A stretch of 64,000 nucleotides of DNA from Brachycybe producta (GCA_036925085.1 JAUPFP010000001.1:5621722-5685721), one strand, 5' to 3'. Positions 31,700 through 45,310 are shown, counted from the first letter of the stretch. Numbers and translations are program-made. The notes: generated by a model from the sequence alone, not told the origin.

Positions 31700-34600
31700 C
31701 TGGCATAAACAATTTTATTTTAGTTGTAGCAATTTATTTCATAAAGGAGATCTTTGTTATTGAGATAAAGGTTAAAGGGTAACAAGTGTAACACCATCAA
31801 GTGGCGTCATAAGTAAACTGAGCATGCCATCTCCATCATTAGGTCTGCATAATTTAAGTATACACTGTATACAGTATGTATAGTATGTATAGGGCATGTG
31901 TGTGTTTGTATACTTTGTTAAAACCCCAATGTTCCATCAAATTTACCAGATGAAAACTTTTCTAGAAGAGAGAGAGAGACACCAATACCACAACCCACAA
32001 ATTAGGATGGTGCAAAATTGTAAATTTAGGCAACAAAAAAAACGGGGGGGGGGGCCTTTGAACACACAAAAAATAACAAGAGTGACAGAAAAAAGATTTG
32101 AGAGAAAACTGACACTGAACTTTGAAAGTTCACTGAAAAAAAAAAATCAACAATTTTTGAAACTAGAGATTGATTACTCTCTAATAACCAAAAAAGCTAT
32201 GCATTGCAAACAGTGCCAAACATACATACATACACAGAGCGGGCAGTGACGACGACGGTAAGCCGAGCATGGCATGACTGGAGACGGCTTGACGGCAGAC
32301 GACGTCGGACAGAATTAAAATTGAAACAGGGAGAAGGGGGGGGGGGGGGGGTGGAAGGAAGGAAGGAAGGGAGGAGAAAGAAAGTCATTTCAGTTCAGAA
32401 TTCCAGATGACAATTTAACCCAATGTGTCCATAATGGCTGTGAATGTTAAGTGCAAATCAGAGGTTGCACTTCCCCATATGCGCCATATACTACTGTATA
32501 ATATGGCATCACGACACCAATACTAATTAGAAAATCTGTAGGTCCTAAACCATTTAGAAATTTGGTTGAAATCAGCAGCTTATACAATTGCACCAATAAT
32601 ATATATTAATCTTTGCATGCAAATAGTAGGATCTGTATTTGAAAACTGCTTGTTGCTGGAGCTATTATGCACATTATATGGCATTATATTCATATTGTTA
32701 TCCTAATGTATTTGAAAATTGCTTATAGTTAGATCTACAGGAGAAAACGACTTTTAACTGCAAAAAAAAAAGGATGTGTTGAAATAGTTGGTGACTTTTG
32801 AAAAGTAACAATTCAAAACATGCTTGACGACAGTTCATTGTCACATTGGTTGTGTTTGATAAAATCACTTGCTATACAATATTATTACTGTTGTAACTAC
32901 CGGGTATATGCAAAAGCTAGGCATTTCCAAATGCAGCATAGGATTATAATAGTAGCAGCAGCAGGTCACATTTGAAAATGAGATAATACATTAATAAATA
33001 CAGTCCAAGATGGCTGTGCAGTGTGCACGGTTCTTTTTTTTTACATGTATTGTTTATTGCCAGCTATTAGCAACTTAGTTTGCATTAGTTTACTCCTACT
33101 TACCTACTACCAAGCAATTATTAAAGTCTATTACTACAAACTTAAACATTTCCAAAGGAAGCATCTATTAATTTCATATAAATCGTGCTCGTGGTAGGCC
33201 TACTTCGTACTCAGTTGGGGATGTGTATTATTGGCGCCCTCAAGCAATATAATATAGTGATGCGCCTCCTTAATTACCTCAACAAATACAAAATTCTGTA
33301 AAAAAAAATTATTAACTGTGTTAACTACCACCTCAGGAGTAGAGCTAACTTTAATATTTCGTGCACCATCAACATTTACTGATGTATATTAAAATAAATA
33401 ATAATTCTTAACAATTTAGGAAATTTTAAGAGCTCTATTTTGTTTGGCGCCCATAATCAATTGTTCTATAGGTTCCTATACTCTTAAATGTAAAACATGG
33501 GACATTATATATGGCCAGTCATATGTAAAAGATAAAAATATATTGGCTCTTGAGTCAGTGTTATAACTAGGCTGGCGCCTAATAACTGGCGCCTCCTTCG
33601 TATTATCATTCTCTTTACTTTTGTGTCCCAAAAGCTTTATACGCTCGAGGCCCTTTATAGTCTCATCATTCTAGCTACTTTGCACTCTTTTTATTTCTGC
33701 GCCATTAAACTTTGCGCCCGAGAAAGATTCCTTTCTCTCCTCGCCCTACTTATGGAGTAGGGCCTAAAGTTGAGCCTAAAGTTTATTGGTTTCACTATTA
33801 AAATGTCCTGGCCAGACCAGACAATATTCATAATTCTCATGATTAAATTACGTTCTAATGTTCCACTTCTATAAGGAACTTTCTTCCTTGGTGTACATTG
33901 AGAGTTCAAAAATTCTAATAAAAAATATATATATAAAGAGACACTTGGAGCCTCTCCCTGAGTTTCTTTCCTGATGATTCAAAACCCAAATATAATGAAT
34001 GGGGGTTCTCTTTTGGTCTTCTTACAAACTTCTAAGAGTTATCATGTCTTGGTTGAATTGGCCTCTCTCTTTCTCTCTCTTTCTCTCTCTCTCTCTTTTT
34101 TTTTAAAGAAATGGATGCATTTTAAGTCATCCAGAATGTGTTTTCAGGTAACCGCAATTTGTGGCAATGTTAACCTGCCTCGTAAATTTCAAACATATTT
34201 TTTTTATTATAAATAAGAAACATTTTCAAAGTAGTTAATAGCCATTTTGAGGTTTTTTTTTGAAACCCTGAATCGAAATACAAATATGGCTCACACACAC
34301 TCTGTTGAGCGTGTTTTCTAGTCTCTTAAACTCTTGTCTCAGGTGTCATCTTCAGAAAAAAAAAAAAGTTAAAACTCATCTTTGTGGCTTTTTTTTTTTT
34401 TGAAACTTTTTCTGTCATAAAGTTTAGTCATGCAAATACACATGTATAAGAAATGTGTCTTTTTGCAATAAGAAAAGGGCCTTCTACTTTCTTTCTAAAC
34501 TAATGAGATATTTGCTACTATAAAAACTTACTCATCTACAAAGTTTATTTATTATTCATGTAAAAGTGTGAGGGTGGTGGCGTCAAAATGGAGTTTTTTT

Positions 34601-35120
34601 TTGCTTTGAATTGGAAGAGAAATTTTAGATAATAGATTGGAGAGAAAGAGAGAGAGTATTATTGAGAAAAAAGCTCCAAAATGGAATATATATATATATT
34701 ATAAAAACCATTATAAAAATAAGCAAAGCGAAATGGTCAATGAATAACATTAAAAGACTCATTATGTTTTCTCATCCAACCAAATAGTCCAGTGTGAACA
34801 AGGTGAAAACGATCTCCATAAAGAGAACTCTTATTGAAAAGCCTTAGTTATGGGACATTGAACGTCTTGTCATCTGAGACGATAGTCATCAGTGTTTATT
34901 ATTATTATTATAATAGGGGCCCTTATGATATTTCTTTCAGAAAGGGGAATATCATTTCAATGGACAACTTTCTGACCGAAAAAAAAGGACTTTCTGGAAC
35001 AGTCACGTCACGCACAAGAAAATCGCAGCGAAAATAATAATAATAATAATAAAGAAAAGGAGCCCATTGATTGTTATTTCTTAACAATTACATGCGTTTC
35101 ACGAGTCAAGAGAAATGCCA
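31700..35120. other. Non-coding stretch
   Basis: Contains G- and T-homopolymer runs, GGCGCC-rich scraps (33230-33720) that look like hAT debris, TTCTCTCTCTCT tracts (34070-34095) and short open frames without domains. No complete element delimited apart from the CpG-rich patch listed separately. Confidence 0.35.
32232..32322. promoter_or_regulatory. CpG-rich patch with donor-like GACGG|GTAAGC context
   Basis: Within about 85 bp there are roughly ten CG dinucleotides (GTGACGACGACGGTAAGC, GGCAGACGACGTCGGAC), a sharp contrast with CpG-poor surroundings. ACGGTAAGC resembles a 5' splice site. It may be an unmethylated promoter or first exon, or a repeat of ACGGC-type units. Confidence 0.25.
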
Positions 35121-35130
35121 AACATGAATA

Positions 35131-35330
35131 TGTTACTGTCAATCTGTGGAATCAGTCCATCTGCAGATTGTCTAGGCAATCTTCCAAAAACAACCAATCT
35201 GCTAGTTAATGTGCCAAAATTCAACACCTAAAATGTATTTGAATTTTGCAGATTTACTAGCAGCCTGGAATATTTTGCAGATTGCCTAGGCAATCTGCAA
35301 ATTGACTGATTCCGCAGATTGACAGTAACA
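35131..35330. mobile_element. Palindromic MITE family G, copy 1
   Basis: Ends TGTTACTGTCAATCTG and its inverse, with TA on both sides. Arms contain GGAATCAGTC and TTGCCTAGGCAATCTGC and pair for about 80 bp. The TA flank suggests Tc1/mariner-type movement. Confidence 0.7.
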
Positions 35331-35336
35331 TATTAT

Positions 35337-35950
35337 AAAATATACATTGGTTTATATGAGATATAGGACCAAAGAAGGGGGTGGAGAGGAAGAGGACGAG
35401 GGAGAGAAAAAAAAAACTTTGTAAAATCCCAATTTCTTTTTTGTTATTATTCAGAAGAAGAAGAAATGGTTCCTAGATATCTTGATAAAGGGCAGTGCCC
35501 ATTGGGTGTTGTGTATATGCCACTATATACTGCCGCCACCACCACATTGTATAGTTCCTATTTTGAATAGGTTGCTCCTCCTCTCTCCCCCACCCCTTCT
35601 TTTTTCAGTCCTTCAGGTTATCAAAAGAATCAAAGAATGATTTACAATTAAAAAGAAAATGGCTAACTTCTTCTTTCTCTCTCTCTCTCTCTCTCTCCCT
35701 AAAATCCATTTCCGTGCTTGATTTACCAAGCATATCGAAACACCGGTCTTGAAACCAGGGTATACTATTAAAACTTTTAATATAGGAACTTTTTTGTAGT
35801 AGTAAATATGGAAGTTATTGCCTGGTAGATTTACTGGTCCCTCTGCTGCTTGCTCATCAGAATATTGTAAAGCAAAATTTCCAACATATATTGCTCAACT
35901 TGTGGCATACAATGGCATAGTTTGGCACATCGCAGGGCTGAGTTAAATTT
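35337..35950. other. Non-coding stretch
   Basis: Microsatellite-like (TCTC)n near 35670-35697 and homopurine tracts; nothing coding. Confidence 0.35.
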
Positions 35951-35999
35951 GAAATTGTTTGGAAAAATTACGTGTGGTGATTGTCCTAAACCACAGTCC

Positions 36000-36300
36000 A
36001 GTGATATTCATAAAGCACTATACATGGGTTAGGGCTGTCCACTCTAGGAAAATTTGGGAGATTTTTGCTAGGACAGATTCCTATTATTGGTCTTTTTTTC
36101 TTCCTAGAGTTATAAGACAATGGAACTCTCTTCCCGAGGAAGTGGTGAATTGGGATAATTATGTTTTGTGGGATTGACAACTGTATATTCATTTTATTTT
36201 TTATATACAGTATGTGCTTGACAATGCTTAATGCTGCATGTGGACTTCTATGTCCCTCTGCCATAGGCCTATTTTGCTGCTAGCATAGTACTAGTTGTAA
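36000..36300 (+). mobile_element. 3' end of a non-LTR retrotransposon (LINE)
   Basis: The frame ending TGA at about 36177 reads SFFLPRVIRQWNSLPEEVVN, the typical ending of the reverse-transcriptase ORF in Jockey/CR1-type LINEs (FFPRTIxxWNxLPxxVV). A short 3' tail follows with GTCCCTCTGCCATAGGCC and GCTGCTAGCATAGTAC. The 5' part is absent, as expected from 5'-truncated insertion. Confidence 0.65.
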
Positions 36301-36559
36301 TTGTAATTCTGAGCCACTCATTTGATTTGTAGCTTTTGTTAAAACATATTTTTCGATAATGTTGTGGTGCACTATTGAAATACAGTAAGTCTGGCGATTG
36401 TTATATGTATTAAGATCAGGTCCCATGGTTGTACAACTTTGAAAATTTGCACAATTTCTCAACGATTTGTTGTGTTGTGGGCGCGGTGAGAGTCATCACC
36501 TCATCAGTTTCTAAATTTGTACACTAAACAGCCACAATCGAATCGCATCATTGTCTTCT

Positions 36560-36815
36560 AAGATTAACGCCTTCACACGAGTTATTTTGTGTCGCCACAA
36601 AAAGTGTTCAGTTTTTAGCAGACCAGACGACACACCACCCACTGTTATTATTGCTCACACACAGTGTCAATGAGTAGTCTATTACAGCCACGAGTGGCGA
36701 CCACCGCGTGTTTGTCAATGGTGATCAAGGTTATAACTTATAACAGTGGAATGCATTGACAGCATTCCATTTTTTTCCAATGGTGGTCCGTGTGAAGTAG
36801 GTCACGTCGCTTTCC
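36560..36815. mobile_element. Imperfect fold-back with CTTCACAC motif, copy 1
   Basis: GCCTTCACACGAGTTATTTTG on the left and the inverse CCTACTTCACACGGACCACC on the right. Diverged; related to the next feature. Confidence 0.4.
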
Positions 36816-36954
36816 TTATCAGCTGATAACAGCTTATTCCGCGTGGCAGAATAGCAACAATTTCATCTTTTTTTTGTGTTACTTTCAGCCAAACAAATAG
36901 AATTAAATTATTCAAATTACATAATTATATATTTTATTTTCTGCATGCGTGGTG

Positions 36955-37262
36955 GTGACCTTAGACTCACTTCACATTGGTCATTTTGTGGTGCCACATA
37001 AAGTGGTCGTTTTAAAAAGATAATTAATTAAAATAGGAAGTTGTTCACGCGTGCTACCGCCACTGTTTATTTTTGCACGCAACAGTGGTGATGAGTGGTG
37101 CAGTTCTTCTTCATGTGGCGACGAGTCATACGAGTGGTGGCTCGTACTGACATTAGAGAATGGTTTTTAATCGAGGTCTGTGTGAAGCAGCCACGTCAAC
37201 CGCTTTGTGCGGAATTGTGCCACCACAAAGTAGCACCACAAAGCGGTTTTGGTCTTAGCATA
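36955..37262. mobile_element. Imperfect fold-back with CTTCACAC motif, copy 2
   Basis: Left CTTAGACTCACTTCACATTG with TTTTGTGGTGCCACA, right inverse GCTAAGACCAAAACCGCTTTGTGG. CCACAAAG motifs recur at the right end. Confidence 0.45.
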
Positions 37263-37472
37263 ACTTTAGTTGCAATCAATGTTTGCACCACTTAAAAAAA
37301 ACTCTCATATTCTCTAAATGTTGGAATTGGTGTTGTGCGATGTTGCACAACAGTTTACAAGATTTTTGCAGGTTTAAATAAGTTGTGGTTCTGAACTGGT
37401 ATAGTTTTCATGCAAACGTTTTTTTAAATGAGATGCAATTGGTGATAGTACTTATACTGGTGTGTTTATTAA

Positions 37473-37994
37473 GAGCCTAGATACAGTGTTTAATAGAAAA
37501 TGTTTCCAAATGTAGGCGCTGTGATCGTTTTGGTATAAAAATGTTTTTTTGTCCTGTTATGACGTCACATAAAAATGAATAGAAAAATAATTGCACGTGC
37601 TAAGCTTATAAAAGGCAATCAGCATGATGCCAATACATCACTGCAGGTGCTAATTATTTCGTTATTGCTCTAAATCAATTTTAACGAGAGTTCTTCCAAC
37701 TTTTGTGAGGACTTTTTTCGGGCCTATGGGATTTAACATGGAGTTAAAAGTTGTAAGATTTTAAGCATTTTTTTTAAAAAAAAAAATAGAAGGACTTATT
37801 CAAAATTTATATAAAGCAATCACTTAATGAACACTACTTTTTATTGCATTTTGCACTTTACTATATTTTAATTGAGCGATTGTGAAACTTATTTCTTGCA
37901 ATTTTAGTGTAACACCATATACAGTAGTAACACTCATAAAATCTAGTCTATGTCTCATTGTCGTCTGCTCAAAACAACAACGAATCTAAGCCCT
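37473..37994 (-). mobile_element. Family A, copy A5
   Basis: TTAA at 37469-37472 then GAGCCTAGATACAGTG and TGTAGGCGCTGTGATCG. It runs to the left-type end (GTCGTCTGCTCAAAACAAC) and a degraded terminus near GAATCTAAGCCC. It contains TGACGTCA at 37560-37567. Confidence 0.65.
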
Positions 37995-37999
37995 GAAGT

Positions 38000-39358
38000 G
38001 TATTTTTTGTTGGTTTCATGTAGTCTTTTGCAATTGGGTTTTAACATAGGTTTAGACAGGTGGGGTGTTAAAATGAAGAAAAATATGGTCTTTAATGTAG
38101 TATATGTTTTTTTTTTGAATTGCCAAGCAGTCAATATACATTCTTTAGAGAGTGATACACACATAACACTCTTCTATGAGTATATTTATTGAATATACAA
38201 CAGTCAAGTTCATTGTGTGGGACAAACCCTTAGAAAAGACCCCTTAACACATTCCCATTCACTTCATATTCTAGTAAAGAGAGAGCGAGAGAGAGAGAGA
38301 AAAAGTCGCAAAACGACATGGTGGAGGAGGAGGAGGGGTTGACATATTGTCCACAATTTTACCGTTTCACTATAACCGGACAGAACGGTTATTGAGAAAA
38401 GAATGAAGGCAAATGGGACATTATGGCGCTAGGGGTTGGGCTTGAAGAAAAGACTTTTTAAAGAATTGAGGGGAAAAATGAATAAGGAGGAGGAGGAGGG
38501 GGAGGGGGAGGGAAATGATAGTGTGGTGAAATAGTGGTCAGGATATGGGGCTGCTGCTGTTTGCTGTTTGCTGCTGCAGCTAACTTGCTTGCTTGCTTTT
38601 TTTTTGCTAACTAAAAACTAGAATGCATTGGGGCACAGTGCCACAGTTCATAACACTCACTGTGGGATAGCACCACTAAGTAATTTGATTTCGATGATGC
38701 AGTTTGTAGTCAGTAGTTCTATAAAAACCCCTTAATTTTCCATTATCACCACTCTTTTTAAACTAAACTAAGATTAATGGATGTGCTTTTTTTGTATGTG
38801 TGTTGGGTTGAAATGTTCAGAAGGCATTTTGATTCACAAAACTGTTTCTATACTGTGTATATATATATATATGATCAAAAAACGTTTTTCATGCAAGAGA
38901 AAAAAAATATAATAGATGTAACTAGAATATATGTTTTTCGAACACACAATACATCTAACAGATTGTACATTGTTATATTTGTAGTCAGTTTGACTAAAAA
39001 CCTTTTTTTGTTGTTGTTGTACAAAAAAGCTACCAAAAAAATGTATGCTTTATTAAGCATAGTTTCAATAAAGAATTTGTCATCCGAGAGACAGGCATGT
39101 TTTTTTAAACAATGACCATTTGACTATTAGTTTATTACCAAATGCGCCTTTTATAATTGAAAGGTGATGCATGACAACAAGTGGCGCACATATTGATGTT
39201 ATACTTCCAATAAATGATATTATTCATTTCTAAATTACAACCCAAGGGTGGACATTTTCATCTCATTATGTGCTGTTTTGATTTGTGTACATTACCCGGT
39301 AATAATAATAAATCTCACATTCTACGGTAGCGGTTTAGTAAAATAAGAAAGTGTTGTG
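38000..39358. other. Non-coding stretch
   Basis: GA-rich (38275-38330) and GGAGG-rich (38480-38515) tracts and low-complexity AT. The 112-codon open frame at 38777-39115 shows no domain. Confidence 0.35.
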
Positions 39359-39420
39359 AGGATTGCACAACTGTTGTGAGGATTGCACAACTGTTGTGAG
39401 GATTGCACAACTGTTGTTGT
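39359..39420. repeat. 20-bp tandem repeat
   Basis: GTTGTGAGGATTGCACAACT repeated three times, nearly perfect. Confidence 0.9.
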
Positions 39421-39527
39421 GTCGTCATGGAGCTAATTATACTAGCTGCTGGTGCTCTGGTGCTAGCAGACAGTCAACTTAGCCAATGGAAACAGCCTTG
39501 CTAATAACTTGAACACATACTGGGATT

Positions 39528-39729
39528 CAGGCCCAGTGTTAGGGCAAGGCGAGCTAGGCAACCGCCTTGGGCCCCGCCGCACTTTCAGGAGCCCCGTGTT
39601 TTTAGGAGCCTCTTGCTTTCAGGAGTCCCGTGCTTTCAGGAACCCTGTGCTGTTGACTAAACATTTTTTTTTTCTCGGCCCACTCATCGATTGCTGCCTC
39701 GGGCCCCGCATATTTTATAGCTGGCCCTG
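39528..39729. mobile_element. hAT-type MITE with 7/8 TSD
   Basis: Ends CAGGCCCAG and (inverse) CAGGGCCAG; flanks CTGGGATT (39520-39527) and TTGGGATT (39730-39737). Inside are GGCAACCGCCTTGGGCCCC, its counterpart CTCGGGCCCCG, and four AGGAGCC/AGGAGTCCCGTG units. The open frame over it is an artefact. Confidence 0.8.
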
Positions 39730-39739
39730 TTGGGATTGT

Positions 39740-40869
39740 GTGTAAGTGGAGTTGGTGGCCCTGCTATTTTGCTGTCTTGTTACCAATCACGTGATCTACT
39801 TTCTCCTTCCAGTTACCTCGTGGAAACACCCAACTTGTTCAGTTACTGGCTAGTACAAATTTTGAGTTGGCATGGTGACGAAGTGGAACTAACTGGATTT
39901 TTACTAGCCTCGTGTAAATACAAAAACTTACCAGGAAAGCAGACAGTACTAGTGGCTTTTAAAGTAGCCCCGTAACAACCGGGCTTTACCCCTACCCCTT
40001 TTCGAAAGCCGGATTTTTAAGATATTAAGTTTAGGTATTTTAAAAGAAAACAAAAAGTGTGTTTGAAAAATGAACATAAATTTGGGTCTGATGCAAAACG
40101 CGAAATGGACAAGCATTTCGTGTAATGGACAATTACACCAAATGGATGCGACATAATATGTACATTATACATTATAAAAAAATTGAATTTTTTTTTTTAT
40201 ATAAATTGCTTTATTAAAAGAGAATGGTATTTTTTTTTTATAAAAACCCCTTGTCACAATAAAGTGTAAAAGCAATTGAAAAAAAAGGCACCTATCATCA
40301 TTATAACACTTATATTTGGCTAACAAAATTATTATGATTATCATTTTTTGTTCTTATTTCAACATCACTTAAGACAAGTATGAATTTTTTTTTTTGAAAA
40401 AAAAAAATAACATTAAAGGAATTTTCTTTTTCTACAATGAATCGATAATAATAATAATAATAATAAATAATTATGATGAAAAAGTCAAGGCTTTTTCTAT
40501 GATGCTTCCATTATCTTTTAACAGAGAAGTGTGCATAATACCTTATATATTTGAAAATTACAGACTTCTTTAATACTTTTTAAGTGTATTGAAATTTGCA
40601 ATGTCAGTTTTTATACTCTTTCTATATTTCCGACACTTTTTTTTTATAAAATACAACAACTCCCCTTACAAGAATTTTGAGAGCTTTTTATATTATGTTG
40701 ACGTGCTGCAATTATTATTATTATTATTATTTTTTACCTCTACTTGTAATTTTCAAAGAAAACAAGAGAGTGGCACACATTGAAATGTTATGGTGTGTGC
40801 TTAAATTGTAGGGTACCACCAAAAAAAGCTGCCACATTTTGAAAATAAATCTGCATTTCACTATTATTA

Positions 40870-40921
<52 letters not shown>

Positions 40922-41155
40922 AGATACATATTAAAGTAATGAAGTGCAGCGCCCTCTTTTTAAAATTTTGCCATAAGGCATCTTTATAGGTTAAGTTTTC
41001 ATAATTGGCATCTTGTGCCCATTTTTCAAACTATGGCTCATGGGCCATATATTATACTGTAAATGTGGCCCATTTCTAACTTAATTTGTCATTTTTCTTA
41101 ATTTTTTTAATTAACTTATTTTTTAGTTTTCTGTTGTTATTTTAAAATAAAAATT
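39740..41155. other. Non-coding stretch with microsatellites
   Basis: ATT runs at 40712-40732 and a longer (ATT)n at 40861-40922. A scrap with CAAACTATGGCTCATGGGCC (41028-41047) looks like a hAT-type end. Nothing coding. Confidence 0.4.
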
Positions 41156-41158
41156 GCC

Positions 41159-41472
41159 TTATACCTTGTACACACCTGAGTTAAATGAATTCAAATTAAA
41201 TGTGTTTAGGTGAATTATTACTGGAATCCAGTTAAGGACATGAACACCAAACAAAAATTGACTTTATTATTAATATTTTGAAATTGAAATACTACATCAA
41301 TATTTTGTCAATAGTTTATATAAATTATATTTAAGTATTAACTCAATATTTTCAGATTATTAACTGAATAAATTGAATTCGACATATTGTTTGTTTGCTT
41401 GTCACCGGGCTCTGTAGAACGTGTTTAATATTTAAATGCATTTAACTGTGTATGCTTGTACAATGTATAGGT
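41159..41472 (+). mobile_element. MITE family B, copy 2
   Basis: Starts TTATACCTTGTACACACCTG and carries the full family body; the right end is eroded (GCTTGTACAATGTATAGG). Confidence 0.8.
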
Positions 41473-41479
41473 TGGCTTC

Positions 41480-42510
41480 ACATGGTGGCTCCAATAAAAT
41501 GTTCAATTTTAAACAATGTTAAATACCCTATATGGTAGGGGATATTACCCACATGTAAATTGAGATAACAGACTGGAGCGGGTTCTTTTTTCTGGAACCT
41601 CTAGACTTCAAGACCTATATGAAGTAATGCATATTAAAAACGTTGTAAATGCCAACATTTAAATTTTTCAGGAGATCGAAAACACATTCTCTTCTAAACC
41701 AATTTCAATTAAAGGCATAAAATATTGTAATACAATTTACAGGAAGCTAAGAAATGAAGAGAATGTAATTAAAAATTATTTATCAGTATTAGAATATTTT
41801 AAAAAATACATATTAAACTTCACTTCAGTTCTAAAATATTGTAAAGGCCAACATGCGAACATTGTGATGACAAGTTGTCATTATAGTGACATTGTTGGCA
41901 TTTATAACGCGACTATAGTCACTAATTGCTAGTGGCTGTTGGAACATTATGACTTGCAGAACAATTCTACTTCAGTTTTTTACCGCTACGAACAGCACTT
42001 TCGTGACAACAAATTCCCCTGCAAGTTTAAAAAAAAAAACGCGGCATTTACAATGTTTTGGAAATGTACGCCTCAATGGCCTCCTATATACAGTATTATT
42101 TTTTTTTTTTGCAAAGTTGTATTTTTTCCCGTTTGTTGTGTTAAACTGGCGCTTGAACTGTATATTCTAAAACGGTGGCGCTGAATAAGCGCCAATGGAA
42201 CAAGTGCCAAATTGAACAAATGCCAAAATGAATAATAGGGCCTTAAGGTGCCATACTGAATAACCACCAAAATGACCCTCCCAAATTTTTTGCTTATTGT
42301 TTAATCTGATGCTTTTTCAGTCGCCTTTTTGATATGCAAATTTTGTAGCGGTATTTTTGCTTGGAATATTTTAGCAGGTTTGCAATCACAAAATCACTAC
42401 TCAATCGAGTTTAACATAGAATTAAAAATTCGCGAATTTGAAATATTTTTTTTAAAAATAGAACCGCACTTTCCAATTTTTTGTCATTCTATCACTAGAT
42501 CGGCATATAT
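41480..42510. other. Non-coding stretch
   Basis: 41640-41930 has AAAGGCCAACAT/AAATGCCAACAT motifs; 42180-42265 repeats GAACAAGTGCCAAAT-like units. No element ends defined. Confidence 0.35.
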
Positions 42511-42672
42511 TTAAGGTGCACATTGCACATTTGCACATTTTTCAAATATGAAAAATAAACATATTGCCGCGGCGACTGTGTATTTTAAAAATTAACATTT
42601 TTTTCTTTAACATTGGGTCTATGGGTTCAATAGAAAAAACGATGCTAGCGCTCTTTGCGGAGATTTATCGAA
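42511..42672 (+). repeat. Repeat family J, copy 2
   Basis: Matches 22092-22265: AAATATGAAAAATAAACATA, GTCTATGGGTTCAATAG and GATGCTAGCGCTCTTTGCGG. Confidence 0.7.
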
Positions 42673-42679
42673 GTAATTT

Positions 42680-44390
42680 TGTGATGTAGCCTTTTAAGTG
42701 TCAAACTGCTGAAAATGTTCAACCAAATGAATAAATTGAATATATTTTTATTTTTGGAATTGGATTCGATTAGCATTTTCTTTTGCAAATTTACTTATTA
42801 ATGCAAAATTGACTATAATATGTTGTAATGTGATATAATTTATATAAAAATTGAATATAAAAAAAGACCATTTCATGCCCAGATTTCGAAACTGTGTAGT
42901 CTAGACTTATGTTTTATCTTCCCCCTCCCTATCCACCACTCTCTAACCCCCCACCCTCCATATAAGTTTATACAATATTATAAAAATTATAACGTTTTAT
43001 GATATTGCTTATATAAATTATATAACATTTATAAAAAGAAAAAGTAGGGGTGGAATTGGGAGGGAAAATTTGCTTTTAGAGGGTGTATTAAAAAACCGTT
43101 CACGAGAAATTTGAAAAAAAAAAGAGGGGGGGGGGAGAGAGGGTGGACTTGATTTTGGTTTCAATGTTGAACATGCAGACAAGTTTAGGACCTTTTAATA
43201 TACACGACCCCAATTACTTTCTATTCATGACGTTTTTAGAAAATTTCATGCATTTTGACGTCATAGAGATTTGTGTCAAGTAGTAGTTGTATAGTATACT
43301 AGTAAGAGACTAGAATGAGCTCTCTCTCTCTTTTTTTTTAACAATGGTCTCTCAGTGCATGTCATTTGAGTTGTTGAAATGAGAGAAACCAACTATACTA
43401 CCACCAATGTATACCAAGGAATAAACCCCATCATTCTAACTCAAAATACAAAAGTGTTTGGGTGTTGTTAGGTTCGTTAGGACCCTATTCTAAATTCATT
43501 GTTAAGAAATGGTCAAAAAATCAGATTATGTCAATTGGCAAAGTTAAGAAGAAGAAAAAATCCCTCCTCCATACCATCCACTCCATCTATCTGTTGTGAA
43601 AAAAAAAGCTTTGAAAAAGACACATGAGAGCCCTTTTTCTCTCTCCTCACCCTGACTAATATATATATATATATATATATATAGAAATTGGTCAGAATGG
43701 GATTCAAACACCCCACTTCTTCAATATACTCATGATATACTTCTATGAATGGGGGGCACCTTAAAAAAAAAAATCCCCATTTAAAAAAATTTAAAAGTGA
43801 ACTTTGACAATAAACTTGAATAGAAGTCAATTAATTCAAAAAGCCGATTTTAGTGAGCAGTTTTTTTTTTCTTTCTTCTTCTTCTCTTTTACGAAAAAGA
43901 GAATCCCTTACTATATATACCTTTTGTTAAAATAGATTGGTTACAAGGATTTTAAAAATAGTCAAATGTCAAATAATATTTACAACACATAACATGTTTA
44001 GTATGCCTAATTTGTGTAGAGGGCTGCTGCACGCTTGAAAAACTACTTGGAGCCTGGAAATGTGTAAAGGTCTATATGTCGTTATACCACCATTATATTT
44101 ATATATATTTGAAGTCACTTGAAAAATACTTCTGTATATTAATTGTAATGCATGCAATAGAAACTATTTTAACTATTTTCTTAATTAATGTGAAAAGGGA
44201 ATAAACAAATTAGCTTATAGCTGTATTCAAGATGGCGGTGCATTGTTAATTGTTTGTATGCAGATGATTTTTTATGGATAAAAAACAGCCAATGTGTTTG
44301 GTGAAATTAGCAGTGAATACAACAAAGATAGGCATTTCGAAATGCAGCCATTGCAACTTTTACAAAAAATGCGGCTTTAAAGGCGCATTT
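42680..44390. other. Non-coding stretch
   Basis: (AT)n at 43660-43683, homopolymers, and TGACGTCA at 43256-43263 outside any recognised repeat. No coding. Confidence 0.35.
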
Positions 44391-44394
44391 ATTA

Positions 44395-44895
44395 GTGAGC
44401 TGAAGATGAAATTCTTGTATTGAAGCAAGTATAGCTGAAAATGAACATGTGTTTCAGCTATTGTATTTAGCCATCTTCAGCTGCAACAAAACAGCTCAGC
44501 TTTTCAGTTCACAGAAAATTAATTTCATGCACCTCAATAAATTTATTTTAATACACAAGGTCCAATGATGTCATGTAGCCTTCATAAGAGAAGTATTTGC
44601 ATATGCAATGTGCTATTTGTTTTATATTCCTATTGGTTGATGGCTATCATGTGATGATATGCATGGTCAGCTACAACAAGCAGAAATATCTAATGGAATG
44701 TGGTATTTCAAACTTTTAGGTAAAAATCTTCATTTTCAGCCTAAAAATGTCATGTTCATCTCAACCAATTAAATGCACAAGCTTAATGTTGAAGAAGCTT
44801 AGATGACAAAATAATTCATCTTCAGCTAGAAAATGTTCCTCTTCAACTAGAAAATGTTCCTCTTCAACTAGAAAATGTTCCTCTTCAGCTCACTA
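44395..44895. mobile_element. Fold-back element with CTTCAGCTCACTA ends and 22-bp tandem
   Basis: TAGTGAGCTGAAGATGAA on the left and the inverse of CTTCAGCTCACTACT on the right. Near the right end CTTCAACTAGAAAATGTTCC repeats three times, with related TTCAGCTAGAAAATG units. Confidence 0.5.
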
Positions 44896-45310
44896 CTGAT
44901 CCAGCTAGCGTGATGACTGATGAGAGCGTCACGTTGCGGTGTTTGAAGTAATTTTAGAATATGGGTGACGCACAAACAAAGTATGCCGAGTTAGTCATTA
45001 TTTAAATAAAAGGATGTGCAGGCCTATATGCCACCTGGTAAATAAATAACAATAAATATGCGTAGGCCTATTTCAAAAGCGTTTAATTAGAGTTAAGTAT
45101 GCATGAAAATGTCCAGTTGAGAAGACAATAAATAATTATGTCAGTGTTCTTGACTATACCACTGTTATGTTGTGTACATTACGATGAAACAGGTGCAACT
45201 CGATTAAAATGGCCGCCGTTCACCATGAACTTATTTTTTTTTTAAATAAAAACTGATAATAAATAATTCAATGAAGTCTAATTAAATTTATATGAAGTGG
45301 GTGCTCTTAA

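Noticed and set aside
31896-32249. 117-codon frame rich in Lys/Gln/Arg
   Set aside because: Overlaps homopolymer A and G runs; no recognisable domain and no supporting signals.
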